From the NCBI RefSeq assembly GCF_000430765.1, contig NZ_KE387238.1:163828-227827 (forward strand): 64,000 nucleotides of DNA, read 5' to 3'. Source of the DNA: Peribacillus kribbensis DSM 17871 (GTDB lineage Bacteria > Bacillota > Bacilli > Bacillales > DSM-1321). The position numbers and the translations under genes were made by a program. Below, piece by piece: positions 52,516 to 61,534 of this stretch; within the stretch, counting starts at the first letter, position 1, and every line of letters starts with the position of its first letter. Below the pieces are notes generated by a model. It searched no databases, had not been told where the DNA came from, and saw only the letters and a program-made list of their open reading frames with translations.

Positions 52516-53601
52516 TTAATCTGAGATTTTAACTACAGTTTTAAGGATATCCTTATTATGCTCTGCCGTTTCAATTCCGTTTTTTATATCTGCAAATTCA
52601 AAATGATTTGTGAAGATTGGAGTTGGGTCAAAACGCTTGCTTGCGATTAAATCAATCGCTTTAGAGAAGGTATCATATGTGCCTGCATAGGAGGAAACAA
52701 TGGTTAATTCACGGCTGTAAATTTCAAATGGACTTACAGGAATTGTTACATCTGCAGGGGCTGCTCCAAAAACCAGTATTTTTCCGCCTTTTCTCACTAA
52801 TTTAAACGTTTGCGCGTACGTATAGGCAGAACCTACCGCTTCAATAACAACGTCAGCACCGCGTCGGTCTGTTAATCTTTTAACAGCTTCTACCGGGTCT
52901 TCTTCACCTGCATTGATGACATAATCAACACCCATGTTTTTAGCTGATTCAATCCTCGCAGGATTTAGTTCGGAAAGGATTACTTTACTTGCACCTTTCA
53001 ATTTTGCAAGTAAGGCATGAGCGATACCCATTGGACCTCCGCCAATTATCGCGACTGTTTCACCGTATTGGACATTAACTTTATCCTGACCGCTGATTGC
53101 ACATGCTAATGGCTCAATATATGCTCCATGGATCCAAGACATAGATTCTGGCAGCTTATGAATATTACTCTCTGGAACTCTAACAAATTCAGCAAATGCT
53201 CCGTTAATGTGTACCCCTAATTGAGTAATTTTTTCACAATGCAACTTTTGACCATGACGGCAGTAATAGCATGTACCACAAGAAATATTGATATCAGCTG
53301 TCACGCGGTCTCCCGGCTGTACAAAGCTTACTTTAGAACCAACCTTTGCCACTTCACCGGAAAATTCATGACCTAAGATGAGTGGAAGCTTTGCAGGAAA
53401 ACGCCCTTCATAAATGTGCGGATCAGTACCACATACTGCGGTATACTTTACTTTTATCAATACATCCTTATCCCCAAGTTCAGGAACCGGAACTTCTTCT
53501 AATCTTAAATCCTCTTTACCATATAACACAGCAGCTTTCATTACTTTTTGATCAAACCCTGCTTCTGAATGTTCATTGTTTATTACTGTTTCTTGTGCCA
53601 T
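52516..53601 (-). CDS. Zinc-dependent polyol/sugar dehydrogenase (MDR) 1
   Basis: A 361-residue medium-chain dehydrogenase of the sorbitol/threonine dehydrogenase type. Catalytic zinc ligands: AVCGTDPHIYEG, LILGHEFSGEV; structural zinc cysteines CGTCYYCRHGQKLHC; cofactor site VAIIGGGPMGIAHALLA. It oxidises or reduces a hydroxyl next to a sugar carbonyl. It begins 2 bp before TIM-barrel 4's gene ends (53601/53603), so translation is coupled. The N-terminal 20 residues (MAQETVINNEHSEAGFDQKV) may be untranslated if a later start is used. Confidence 0.86.
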   Translation of the reverse strand: MAQETVINNEHSEAGFDQKVMKAAVLYGKEDLRLEEVPVPELGDKDVLIKVKYTAVCGTDPHIYEGRFPAKLPLILGHEFSGEVAKVGSKVSFVQPGDRVTADINISCGTCYYCRHGQKLHCEKITQLGVHINGAFAEFVRVPESNIHKLPESMSWIHGAYIEPLACAISGQDKVNVQYGETVAIIGGGPMGIAHALLAKLKGASKVILSELNPARIESAKNMGVDYVINAGEEDPVEAVKRLTDRRGADVVIEAVGSAYTYAQTFKLVRKGGKILVFGAAPADVTIPVSPFEIYSRELTIVSSYAGTYDTFSKAIDLIASKRFDPTPIFTNHFEFADIKNGIETAEHNKDILKTVVKISD

Positions 53602-53602
53602 C

Positions 53603-54427
53603 TTATTTTTCCTCCTTAAAAAGGTTTTTTAGGAAAGTAATTGACTCTTCAGTATATTGATCATAAAACTCTTCACATCTAGTGCCATTAAAAGGATCGG
53701 CAAACGGAGGCAATAGCTCCATTGTTAAATAACCGCTATAGTTAATATCACGTAAAGCTTGAGCGATTGGATCAAACTCAATATGACCACGTCCTGGTGC
53801 CGCTCGATTACTATCAGCGATGTGAAGGTGATATAATTTCTCTCCAACCATTCTGATGGCGTCAGCAATATCGACTTCTTCAATATTCATATGATAGGTA
53901 TCACCCATCACACCTACGCTGGGAAGATTCACACGATTGACCAGCTCAAGTGATTGCTCCAATCGATTGATTAAATAGTTTTCATAGCGATTCCATGCTT
54001 CTACCGTTAAACGGACCCCATGTTCCCCCGCATAAATACCAGCTTCCCGTATTCCCTCCTCAGCCCATTTCAATTCTGTTTCCCGATCCGCCTCTCCATG
54101 AATTTTCATGCATGCAGTTGGAGTGAGAGAGATTCCTTTTGCCCCGATTTTGCTGGCAAAATCAACGCATTTTTTTAAATATTCTACTGCATTTCTTCTT
54201 ATATTCTCCTTACTAGAAACTAAATCTCTTTCGGCATTATAAATGGCACAAATAGTGGAAGCTTCAATATTATATTTTTCAAGTAATTCTTTAATGCGGT
54301 CTGCATCCATTTGCTCTGGCTCGCCTACGAATTCCACACCGTCATAACCATATTTAGCGAGTCTGGCAATACTAGCTTCTATATCTTCTCCTGCATATAC
54401 TAGCGTGTTGTAAGAGTACTTAATCAT
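53603..54427 (-). CDS. Sugar isomerase/epimerase-type TIM-barrel protein 4
   Basis: A 274-residue close paralogue of TIM-barrel 3. Ligand motifs: LTVEAWNRYENYLIN (Glu), VGVMGDTYHMNIEE (Asp, His), LYHLHIADSNRAAPG (His) and YLTMELLPPFAD (Glu). It shares an N-terminal KYSYNTLVYAGEDIEASI and an early Arg-rich loop with paralogue 3, so the two come from one duplication. ATG at 54427 with GGAGAT at good spacing. One gene before the zinc dehydrogenase in transcription. Confidence 0.84.
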   Translation of the reverse strand: MIKYSYNTLVYAGEDIEASIARLAKYGYDGVEFVGEPEQMDADRIKELLEKYNIEASTICAIYNAERDLVSSKENIRRNAVEYLKKCVDFASKIGAKGISLTPTACMKIHGEADRETELKWAEEGIREAGIYAGEHGVRLTVEAWNRYENYLINRLEQSLELVNRVNLPSVGVMGDTYHMNIEEVDIADAIRMVGEKLYHLHIADSNRAAPGRGHIEFDPIAQALRDINYSGYLTMELLPPFADPFNGTRCEEFYDQYTEESITFLKNLFKEEK

Positions 54428-54554
54428 TTGAACATCTCCTTATCACTATTTTTCTATGTAACACATTGTTATAGTGGCCACATGTAATGCGGCCACTAAT
54501 TAATTTTTTTTCTAGAAAACTTGTAACCTGTTTTTCTGAATGGTTACGCGATGC

Positions 54555-55724
54555 TTATTTTGCTGCCTTTTGAATAACTTCAGGGGCATCTTGACGATAA
54601 GCCATTTTCCAAACCTTTAAGACGTTCTCTTTTGTTACTTTCATTGATGGAACGACATAGTATGGATCTAATTTCTTGCCAAGTAATGAATAACCGGCAA
54701 CAAGAGCTTGCGCTGCTCCATTTTCATATGGTAACTGTGCGCCAAGACCTTTTACATTTCCTCCCGAAGCAATTTGAAGCGCCACATTTGTTCCTAAATC
54801 AACTGTCGTAATAACTAAATCATTTTTCCCTGCTGTACGAGCCGCAGCAAGTGTACCTTCCGCTGGTACATCCCAAATCGCAAAGATCCCATCTAAATCC
54901 TTGTGTTTTGTTAACATACCTGAGGCTACTTTTTCAGCATCGTTAGGAGTGATAATTCCGCCATGGGCAACAATTTTAATATTTGGATATTTTTCTTTAA
55001 TGGTTTTCTCAAATGCTTCTTTCCGCTGGTTATTTACAAAGAAATTAACATCGTGGAAAATAACACCGATTTTCCCTTTTCCTTTTAGTTCATCACCCAT
55101 AATTTCACCGGCAAAGATACCGTTTCCATAGTTATCCGATGAAACAACGCTGACATAATCTTTTCCAGCTTTAAAGCCTTTTGGTACATTATCCATGAAG
55201 ACTAGTTTTACACCGGCTTCTGCAGCCTTTTTAAAAGCTGGAGCAGTAGCAACTGGATCAACCGGCAAAGCTACGATAACATCTGGCTTTTTTGCCATGA
55301 TGGTTTCGATATCTGAAATTTGTTTTTCAGGCTTGAATTGTGCATCCGTAACGGCCACCACTTTGATGCCCATTTTTTCAAAAGTGTCTTTTACACCATT
55401 GATGATAGCAGTTGAGAAATCATTTCCTGCATAGTGCATGGAAATAGCCGCTTTGAACTTTCCTTCTTTAATTTTTTTTACATCCTCTTCAGACAATTGC
55501 AAAGTTGCTGCAGGTGTGGCTGTTTCTCCGTTTGGACCTGTACTTAAAATTTTCTGATCGCTTGGTATTTCAGGATTAATGGTAAGAGGATAAGTGACTT
55601 TTGTTGATGCTGTTTTCCCTTCTTTTTGCTGACCTGAAGCATCTGAACTTTGTTTTCCACACCCTGTAAGAGCCAAACTGCTGATTATAAGTAACGTAAC
55701 GATTAGTGAAGTAATTTTTTTCAT
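54555..55724 (-). CDS. Sugar-binding lipoprotein of an ABC importer, copy 1
   Basis: A 389-residue periplasmic-binding-type lipoprotein (Peripla_BP_4). Signal peptide MKKITSLIVTLLIISSLALTGC with lipidated Cys near 22; then a sugar-binding body with AAISMHYAGNDFSTAIINGVKD, VALPVDPVATAPAFKKAAEAGVKLVFMDN and the hinge IWDVPAEGTLAAARTAGKND. A tandem duplicate lies 40 bp upstream and a third copy at 63077. ATG follows GGGGG at 55724. No permease of its own in this unit, so it must share one. The end KAAK resembles its copies. Confidence 0.9.
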   Translation of the reverse strand: MKKITSLIVTLLIISSLALTGCGKQSSDASGQQKEGKTASTKVTYPLTINPEIPSDQKILSTGPNGETATPAATLQLSEEDVKKIKEGKFKAAISMHYAGNDFSTAIINGVKDTFEKMGIKVVAVTDAQFKPEKQISDIETIMAKKPDVIVALPVDPVATAPAFKKAAEAGVKLVFMDNVPKGFKAGKDYVSVVSSDNYGNGIFAGEIMGDELKGKGKIGVIFHDVNFFVNNQRKEAFEKTIKEKYPNIKIVAHGGIITPNDAEKVASGMLTKHKDLDGIFAIWDVPAEGTLAAARTAGKNDLVITTVDLGTNVALQIASGGNVKGLGAQLPYENGAAQALVAGYSLLGKKLDPYYVVPSMKVTKENVLKVWKMAYRQDAPEVIQKAAK

Positions 55725-55765
55725 AAGAACCCCCAATAATAGATTTAGATAATAATAAAGATTTA

Positions 55766-56941
55766 TTATTTAGCAGCCCCTTGAATGGACTTAGGTGCCT
55801 CCTGGTGGTAAACAAGTTTCCAAGCATCTAAAACATTTTCTTTTGTTACATGTAAAGCAGGAACGGCTACATAAGCAGGTGCTTCTTTACCAAGTAAAGA
55901 ATAACCGGCTAAAATCGCTTCTGAAATCCCCTGGTCATATGGCAGCTGGGCACCGAGACCCTTAATCAAACCTTTTGATGCGATGTCTAAAGCTACGTTT
56001 GTCCCTAAATCAATGGTCGTAATGACAAAATCTTTCTTTCCTGCAGTACGGGCTGCTGCTAATGCACCTTCGGCCGGAACGTCCCAAACGACAAACATTC
56101 CATCAAGGTCACGATTTTTGGTAAGCATACCTGAGGCTACTTTTTCCCCATCGTTAGGGCCAATGATTCCGCCACGTTCAACAATTTTGATTTTTGGATA
56201 TTTTTCTTTTATCGTTTTTTCAAAGGCTTCTGTACGCTGTTTGGTCACAAAATAATCTGCATCATGATAGATTACGCCGATCTTCCCTTTTCCACCAAGC
56301 TGTTTCGCCATGATTTCAGCTGCTTGAACACCATTGCCATAGTTGTCTGCGGATACAACGCTTACATAATCCTTGCCGGCTTCTAATCCTTTTGGTTTAT
56401 TATCCATGAACACTACTTTGACTCCTGCGTCTGCCGCTTTCTTAAAAGCGGATGCAGTTGAAACAGGGTCTACTGGAATCCCCACGATAATATCCGGCTT
56501 TTTAGCTAAAACTGTCTCAATGTCGGATACTTGTTTCTCAGCCTTGAACTGGGCATCAGTTACAGCTACGACTTTAATTCCCATCTTTGCAAAAGTTGCT
56601 TTTAAGCCATTGATTTGTGCTGTTGCCCAGTCATTACCAGCATAGTGCATGACAATGGCCGCTTTGTATTTGCCTTCTTTGATTTTTTGCACATCTTTTT
56701 CAGTAAGCTGCAATGTTTTTGCTGAAACAGCGGATTCGCCACTTGGACCTTTACTTAAAATCTCTTGATCAGGGATATCTTGATTAATAGTGATTGGGCC
56801 TGAACTAACGGTTGTGTCTTCTGTTGTTGTGTTCTCTGTTTCTTTGACACCGCTGCTAGTCGTGCTATCCTTGCCGCAGCCGACGAGTGCAATGCTAGTG
56901 ATTAATAGAATCATAGTAATAACAGATCGTAACTTTTTCAT
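55766..56941 (-). CDS. Sugar-binding lipoprotein of an ABC importer, copy 2
   Basis: A 391-residue tandem paralogue of copy 1. Lipoprotein signal: MKKLRSVITMILLITSIALVGC. A Thr/Ser/Glu-rich linker (about 20 residues) follows the lipobox, then VMHYAGNDWATAQINGLKATF, VGIPVDPVSTASAFKKAADAG and VWDVPAEGALAAARTAGKKDF. ATG follows GAGGGCAAATC at 56941. Operator copy 8 lies 90 bp upstream. Expressed first in its unit, probably to high level. The binding specificity relative to copies 1 and 3 is unknown. Confidence 0.9.
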   Translation of the reverse strand: MKKLRSVITMILLITSIALVGCGKDSTTSSGVKETENTTTEDTTVSSGPITINQDIPDQEILSKGPSGESAVSAKTLQLTEKDVQKIKEGKYKAAIVMHYAGNDWATAQINGLKATFAKMGIKVVAVTDAQFKAEKQVSDIETVLAKKPDIIVGIPVDPVSTASAFKKAADAGVKVVFMDNKPKGLEAGKDYVSVVSADNYGNGVQAAEIMAKQLGGKGKIGVIYHDADYFVTKQRTEAFEKTIKEKYPKIKIVERGGIIGPNDGEKVASGMLTKNRDLDGMFVVWDVPAEGALAAARTAGKKDFVITTIDLGTNVALDIASKGLIKGLGAQLPYDQGISEAILAGYSLLGKEAPAYVAVPALHVTKENVLDAWKLVYHQEAPKSIQGAAK

Positions 56942-57031
56942 GATTTGCCCTCTTTTCATCCTTGTTATTTTTATTCAAGATTAAAATATTCCAATATTCA
57001 TACTTTTTTATGCATCACTCCCCTACAAAAA

Positions 57032-57045
57032 TGTAATCGATTACA
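57032..57045. promoter_or_regulatory. LacI-type operator copy 8
   Basis: TGTAATCGATTACA, perfect, flanked by AAAA and TTTT, 90 bp upstream of the binding-protein start at 56941. Confidence 0.82.
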
Positions 57046-57189
57046 TTTTTTCTATAAAAACTTGTTTTTTCCTGCTTTTCTATGGTCATTATGTTTCTAT
57101 TAAATTTTATAAATATTTGAATAGATTTACTGGGCGAACCAGTTTGAATTAAACCATCCGCCCCGATTCTATTTTTTTCAATAAGGTTA

Positions 57190-58032
57190 TTACTTACATC
57201 CAATTCCTTTTAATTTTTCTGTCAAGTAATCAATGGATGTCTTTGCATACCAGTCAGGATCTGCTTTTCTAGTACCAAATCCAATTTCCATGGAGAGGTA
57301 ACCCTTGTAATCGATTTCCTTTAATGCTTTTAATACGGAATCCCAATTTACCGTCCCTTGACCAGGCGGTAAACGATCATCATCCGAAATATGAACATGA
57401 TGCAGCTTATCTTTCATTTTATAAACATAATCACTCGGTACTTCATTACGATATAGGGCATGAAACGTATCAAACATCACTTTAACATTGGATTCACCAG
57501 ATTCTTCTGCCAACTGCAGGGCATCATCTGCCGATTCAATTAAATTACAATCAGCAGCCTGAGGTTCAACTACTAATGTGATTCCAAGATCTTTCGCATA
57601 TTTTGCCACCTCTTGCAAACCTTCGCGGCTATACTTCCATGCTTCTTGTTTGTTCATACCAAAGCCAAACCAGCCGGCAAGCCACATCACGGTTGGGCAT
57701 TCCCATTCATGCGCTAAACGAATGACTTCCTTATAATGATTGATCGTAAATTCACGCTCTTCTTTCAAAGCTGAACTTGGATTCACTCCAGGTCCTCCTC
57801 CTGGTGCGGGAAGCATAGCAGCTACATTAAGATTATTTCTTTTTAAATGCTGAAGAATTTCCTTACGTCTTTGTGTGGATAGATAATCAGGCCAGGCATG
57901 CGGACTCGCACAACCTATTTCAATTCCATCATATCCTAATGCAGCAATTCGACTAATCACTACTTCTAATGGATAAAAAGGCAGCATGGATGGAAAAGAA
58001 TTATAAACCCAAGTATTAAATGAAAGTTTCAT
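57190..58032 (-). CDS. Sugar isomerase/epimerase-type TIM-barrel protein 5
   Basis: A 280-residue xylose-isomerase-like barrel. Ligand motifs: LVVEPQAADCNLIES (Glu), VMFDTFHALYRNE (Asp, His), LHHVHISDDDRLPPGQG (His) and YLSMEIGFG (Glu). A Pro-rich loop (AMLPAPGGGPGVNP) near 95-110 is unlike the other four. It closes a unit with a zinc dehydrogenase and a Gfo/Idh dehydrogenase, and would process the product of one of these. ATG follows GAGGATTAAAAA. Its stop lies 145 bp before operator 8. Confidence 0.84.
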   Translation of the reverse strand: MKLSFNTWVYNSFPSMLPFYPLEVVISRIAALGYDGIEIGCASPHAWPDYLSTQRRKEILQHLKRNNLNVAAMLPAPGGGPGVNPSSALKEEREFTINHYKEVIRLAHEWECPTVMWLAGWFGFGMNKQEAWKYSREGLQEVAKYAKDLGITLVVEPQAADCNLIESADDALQLAEESGESNVKVMFDTFHALYRNEVPSDYVYKMKDKLHHVHISDDDRLPPGQGTVNWDSVLKALKEIDYKGYLSMEIGFGTRKADPDWYAKTSIDYLTEKLKGIGCK

Positions 58033-58088
58033 TTTTTAATCCTCCTCAAAAATGAAGTCATAAAGCAAATTTTTGTTATTGAATGTGA

Positions 58089-59123
58089 TTATTCCCAAAC
58101 AAACACAGCTTTTTCCGTCTTTCTTTCGTCAAACATACGGAAAGCAGTTTCTGCTTCTTCTAATTTAAATTGGTGCGTAACTAATTTTTCCACTGGCAGA
58201 TTCTTTCTAACAATAAACTCCGTAATTTCATCAAATTCTTGAATTGGGAAGTACCAGGAACCCATTACAGAAATCTGTTTTCGAATTAATTGCGCACTTG
58301 GTTTGATTGTTGTCTCTTTACTTTCTCCGATAAAAGCGACACGTCCATGTGCTCTCACGCAATCTAATGCATCATTTTCACCGTAAGGGCTTCCAGAACA
58401 ATCAATCGCAGCATCTGCGCCAAGACCCTTTGTGATACGAGTAATTTCTTCTTGAACATTCTTCGTTTTACCATTGATGGTATAATCCGCACCCAATTCC
58501 TTCGCAAGCTCCAGACGCTCATCCAGCATATCAACAGCAATAACGGTTGCGCCTAATCCTTTAGCGATCATCACACCCGCACCGCCCATAGGGCCCATCC
58601 CAAAAATGACCAGATAGTCTCTTCCGGAAATTCCTAATCTCTTTTGTGCGTGATAAAGGGTTCCAACAGCGTCAGTTGAAACAGCAGCCGTTACGAAACT
58701 CATGTTATCTGGCAATCTCATGCAGTTTTCAGCTGGAACGACCATGTACTCTGCATCACCGCCGTGAGAATCAAAGCCGATACATTTAAATTCTTTACAG
58801 AACATTTTGTAGCCACTCTTACAATGTGCACATTCACCACAGCCAAGAGCTAAATAAACAGCAACTCTGTCACCCGCTTTGTAATTGTAAACGCCAGCTC
58901 CTGCTTCCGTGATAACTCCTGCAGGTTCATGCCCTGGTACCGTGCATCCGCATTTTGTTCCTTCAAAAACGGAAGTTCCATAATATAAGCTCATATCACT
59001 TCGGCAAATAGCGGAAGCTTTTAATTGAACTAATACCTCTCCTTCGCCAGGTGTTGGGATATCGATCTGACGAATCTCTACCTTTTTATCTCCTGGAAAA
59101 AATACTGCATTCATTGTTGTCAT
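58089..59123 (-). CDS. Zinc-dependent dehydrogenase (MDR) 2
   Basis: A 344-residue medium-chain dehydrogenase unlike MDR 1. Zinc ligands AICRSDMSLYYG, TVPGHEPAGVI, and the structural Cys set CGECAHCKSGYKMFC; cofactor motif IFGMGPMGGAGVMIA; DCSGSPYGEN. The group includes sorbitol-type and aryl/alditol oxidising enzymes. ATG at 59123 follows GGAGG with 7 nt; a longer frame to 59141 overlaps that site. Between TIM-barrel 5 and the Gfo/Idh copy B, spacing 57 and 53 bp. Confidence 0.84.
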   Translation of the reverse strand: MTTMNAVFFPGDKKVEIRQIDIPTPGEGEVLVQLKASAICRSDMSLYYGTSVFEGTKCGCTVPGHEPAGVITEAGAGVYNYKAGDRVAVYLALGCGECAHCKSGYKMFCKEFKCIGFDSHGGDAEYMVVPAENCMRLPDNMSFVTAAVSTDAVGTLYHAQKRLGISGRDYLVIFGMGPMGGAGVMIAKGLGATVIAVDMLDERLELAKELGADYTINGKTKNVQEEITRITKGLGADAAIDCSGSPYGENDALDCVRAHGRVAFIGESKETTIKPSAQLIRKQISVMGSWYFPIQEFDEITEFIVRKNLPVEKLVTHQFKLEEAETAFRMFDERKTEKAVFVWE

Positions 59124-59175
59124 GATACTTCCTCCAATCACTTATTCTTAAAAACAATTACCCTATTATTATTTC

Positions 59176-60399
59176 CTATGAATGGTCTGTAAAGGGACCA
59201 GCCAGCCCTTTGGAAGCAAGAGAACCGTCCCCATTCTTCACTTCCTGAACCTTCACCCATTTCTGATGCTGGTTGCTTTCTAAGATTGCGTCTGTGATAC
59301 ACATCGAAAGGTGTCCATCGGCAAATGTCGCAAAATTTGGCTTGTCTGTTTTCAGGCTTTTGCCGTCACGAACAAACGAGTAGAAATTCAACATCATATT
59401 TTTCAAAGCATCCGGCCAGCCCTCATTATGCCCTCCAGGATGATGAATAGCGGACTTTGCCTCTGGTGAAAACAACGCAGGATCCGCTAATAGAACTTCA
59501 TTTGCTTTATCCCGGTGCCCAATCCATAGCTTCTCAGGCTCCTCCTGATTCCAAAATACTGAAGCTTGATTACCGTTAATCTCAAAGCTTAATCTATTTT
59601 TCCGTCCCGCACTTACTTGGGATACCGTAAAGACTCCTCGTGATCCATCTTCAAACCGGACAAGAACAGCTGCATAGTCTTCTGTATTAATTAGTACATC
59701 TTCATATTGCATATCTTCGGCTGTCTGTGCTCCGAAAGTAGCTGCGTTTCCTGTCGGTTTCTTTCTTACTGGAACAACAGTTGCTAAATCGGCAAATACT
59801 TCGAAAATCTTTTTACCTGTTACAAATTGAACGGTATCACACCAATGGGAACCAATATCGGCTACCGCACGTGATTTCCCACCTACTTCCGGTGCCAAAC
59901 GCCAGTTATAATCGGTTTCATATAATAACCAGTCCTGCAGGTAGCTTCCGTGAACTAAATTCACTTTTCCTAAATCACCATCAGTGATTTTCGCTTTTAA
60001 GTTTTGTACACTGGCATGCTGTCTGTAATTAAAATTTACTGCATGGATGACACCTTGTATTTCCGCTAACTCCAGTAGTTCCGCTGATTCATCACTATTC
60101 ATTGCTAGCGGCTTCTCTGAAACGACATGCTTTCCAGCTAAAATAATCTCTTTATTAATGGCAAAATGAAGATGATTGGGTGTGCAATTGTGCACGACCT
60201 GGATTTCGCTATCTTTCAGCATTTCTCGGTAATCACCAAAGGCCATGGGAATTCCTAGCTCAGCTGCCTTTTTTTCAGCCATTTCTTGACTGGTTTCCGC
60301 CAAACCAGCTACTTCAACAAAGCCAAGCCTTCTGATGGCTTCTATGTGAGTGGGCCCTATAAAACCAGTTCCAATGATACCAACTTTAATCTTCTTCAC
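59176..60399 (-). CDS. Gfo/Idh/MocA dehydrogenase (copy B of a near-duplicate pair)
   Basis: A 407-residue homologue of the gene at 48727. The Rossmann start KVGIIGTGFIGPTHIEAIRR, SEKPLAMNS, VADIGSHWCDTVQFV and WRLAPEVGGKSRAV are the same. It ends with an extra tail of about 15 residues (GDGSLASKGLAGPFTDHS) not present in copy A. That may reflect a changed stop. It belongs to a different transcription unit, downstream of the ABC importer. Recent duplication, or two enzymes for different sugars. ATG after AGGAGGAAAG. Confidence 0.84.
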   Translation of the reverse strand: MKKIKVGIIGTGFIGPTHIEAIRRLGFVEVAGLAETSQEMAEKKAAELGIPMAFGDYREMLKDSEIQVVHNCTPNHLHFAINKEIILAGKHVVSEKPLAMNSDESAELLELAEIQGVIHAVNFNYRQHASVQNLKAKITDGDLGKVNLVHGSYLQDWLLYETDYNWRLAPEVGGKSRAVADIGSHWCDTVQFVTGKKIFEVFADLATVVPVRKKPTGNAATFGAQTAEDMQYEDVLINTEDYAAVLVRFEDGSRGVFTVSQVSAGRKNRLSFEINGNQASVFWNQEEPEKLWIGHRDKANEVLLADPALFSPEAKSAIHHPGGHNEGWPDALKNMMLNFYSFVRDGKSLKTDKPNFATFADGHLSMCITDAILESNQHQKWVKVQEVKNGDGSLASKGLAGPFTDHS

Positions 60400-60431
60400 C
60401 TTTCTTCCTCCTGTTCAAAGTTATTCTTGTT

Positions 60432-60445
60432 GTTCAAGGTTGAAC
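60432..60445. promoter_or_regulatory. 14-bp palindrome upstream of Gfo/Idh copy B
   Basis: GTTCAAGGTTGAAC, a perfect inverted repeat 33 bp before the copy B start. It is unlike the island LacI operator and may be a second regulator's site. An AAAGCGCTTT core lies 5 bp to its right. Confidence 0.45.
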
Positions 60446-60510
60446 TTTTAAAGCGCTTTTTGAAGAGATTTCCGTATGTATTATCATTAATTCTGCTATT
60501 TGTGCAGGAA

Positions 60511-60540
60511 TTCCGCGGAACTTACTATTATTCCGCGGAA
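60511..60540. other. Pair of TTCCGCGGAA palindromes forming a hairpin
   Basis: TTCCGCGGAA at 60511-60520 and again at 60531-60540, 20 bp centre to centre. Being self-complementary, the two copies can pair as a 10-bp stem, extended to 13 with one mismatch. Between the permease stop (60554) and the Gfo/Idh start (60399). Either an mRNA-processing hairpin or a double operator. Confidence 0.6.
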
Positions 60541-60553
60541 ATCTCTATTTAGA

Positions 60554-61534
60554 TTATCGTTTCATCGCTTTCTTACCGAATGCCACCGCCAAGATAATGA
60601 TAACTCCTTTAATAATCATCTGCTGGCTGACATCCAGACCCATGATAATCAAACCATTGTTGATCGTACCAATCATTAAGGAACCAACAATCGTTCCGAT
60701 GATTGTCCCTACTCCGCCAAACAAGCTTGTTCCACCAAGAATAACCGCAGCGATAACAGAAAGCTCATCGCCTTCACCGAAGGAGAAACGTCCGGCATTC
60801 ATACGGCCCGCATAAAGGAGACCAGCTAACCCAGCCATTAAACCTGTTGCAAGAAAAACCATTAGCTTGATTTTCATTGTCTTTACGCCAGAGAATCTTG
60901 CCGCACTTTCGTTACCGCCTGTCGCCAATACCTGCCGGCCAAAAGATGTTTTACGAAGTAAGATATGAGCAATCACTGTAAATACTAGGGTCCAAATAAG
61001 TAGAACTGGAATCGGTCCAATGTCCCCTGAACCAAAGATGAAATTGAAATTTGCGTCTACAATCGGAACAGGCGCAGTATCTGTAACCCACATCGCAGCA
61101 CCTTTAACGGCTCCCATCGTTCCCAGTGTAACCAGGAAGGAAGGAATCGCTACTTTTGTAACAAGCAAACCATTAATTAATCCAACCACAAGTCCCGTAC
61201 CTACACCGCCGATGAGTCCGCCAATAATGCCATAACCCGCTTGGATGGCTAATGCACCAACTAGAGAAGAAAGGGCAGCAATGGAACCAACAGAAAGGTC
61301 AATCTCCCCTGTACTAATAACAAATGTCATTGCCAGCGCCATCAAAGAAATCGTCGCTGTTTGTCTAACAATGTTTAATAAGTTCGCTGAAGTTAAGAAG
61401 CCTTCATCACTTAAGCTGATAGAAAAATAGATTAATACGCCCACGAAGGCAAAATAGACAATATAATTACGCCATTCGAATCCCTTTAATGAAGGAGCGG
61501 CTGGCTTTTGGACACTAGAAACCTTGGATTGCAT
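60554..61534 (-). CDS. ABC sugar permease (RbsC-like)
   Basis: A 326-residue membrane permease of the ribose/galactose group. TM start WRNYIVYFAFVGVLIYFSI; family block MALAMTFVISTGEIDLSVGSIAAL, GLINGLLVTKVAIPSFLVTLGT, FGRQVLATGGNESAARFSGV and AAVILGGTSLFGGVGTI match RbsC. Works as a homodimer with the ATPase downstream in reading order. The ATG overlaps the ATPase 3' end by 20 bp; ribosome site GAGGAGG lies within that gene. Likely partner of three binding proteins. Confidence 0.92.
   Translation of the reverse strand: MQSKVSSVQKPAAPSLKGFEWRNYIVYFAFVGVLIYFSISLSDEGFLTSANLLNIVRQTATISLMALAMTFVISTGEIDLSVGSIAALSSLVGALAIQAGYGIIGGLIGGVGTGLVVGLINGLLVTKVAIPSFLVTLGTMGAVKGAAMWVTDTAPVPIVDANFNFIFGSGDIGPIPVLLIWTLVFTVIAHILLRKTSFGRQVLATGGNESAARFSGVKTMKIKLMVFLATGLMAGLAGLLYAGRMNAGRFSFGEGDELSVIAAVILGGTSLFGGVGTIIGTIVGSLMIGTINNGLIIMGLDVSQQMIIKGVIIILAVAFGKKAMKR

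Noticed and set aside
60450-60459. AAAGCGCTTT as a second cre site
   Set aside because: Only the core matches; the outer bases W-T-G and C-W of the cre consensus are absent.
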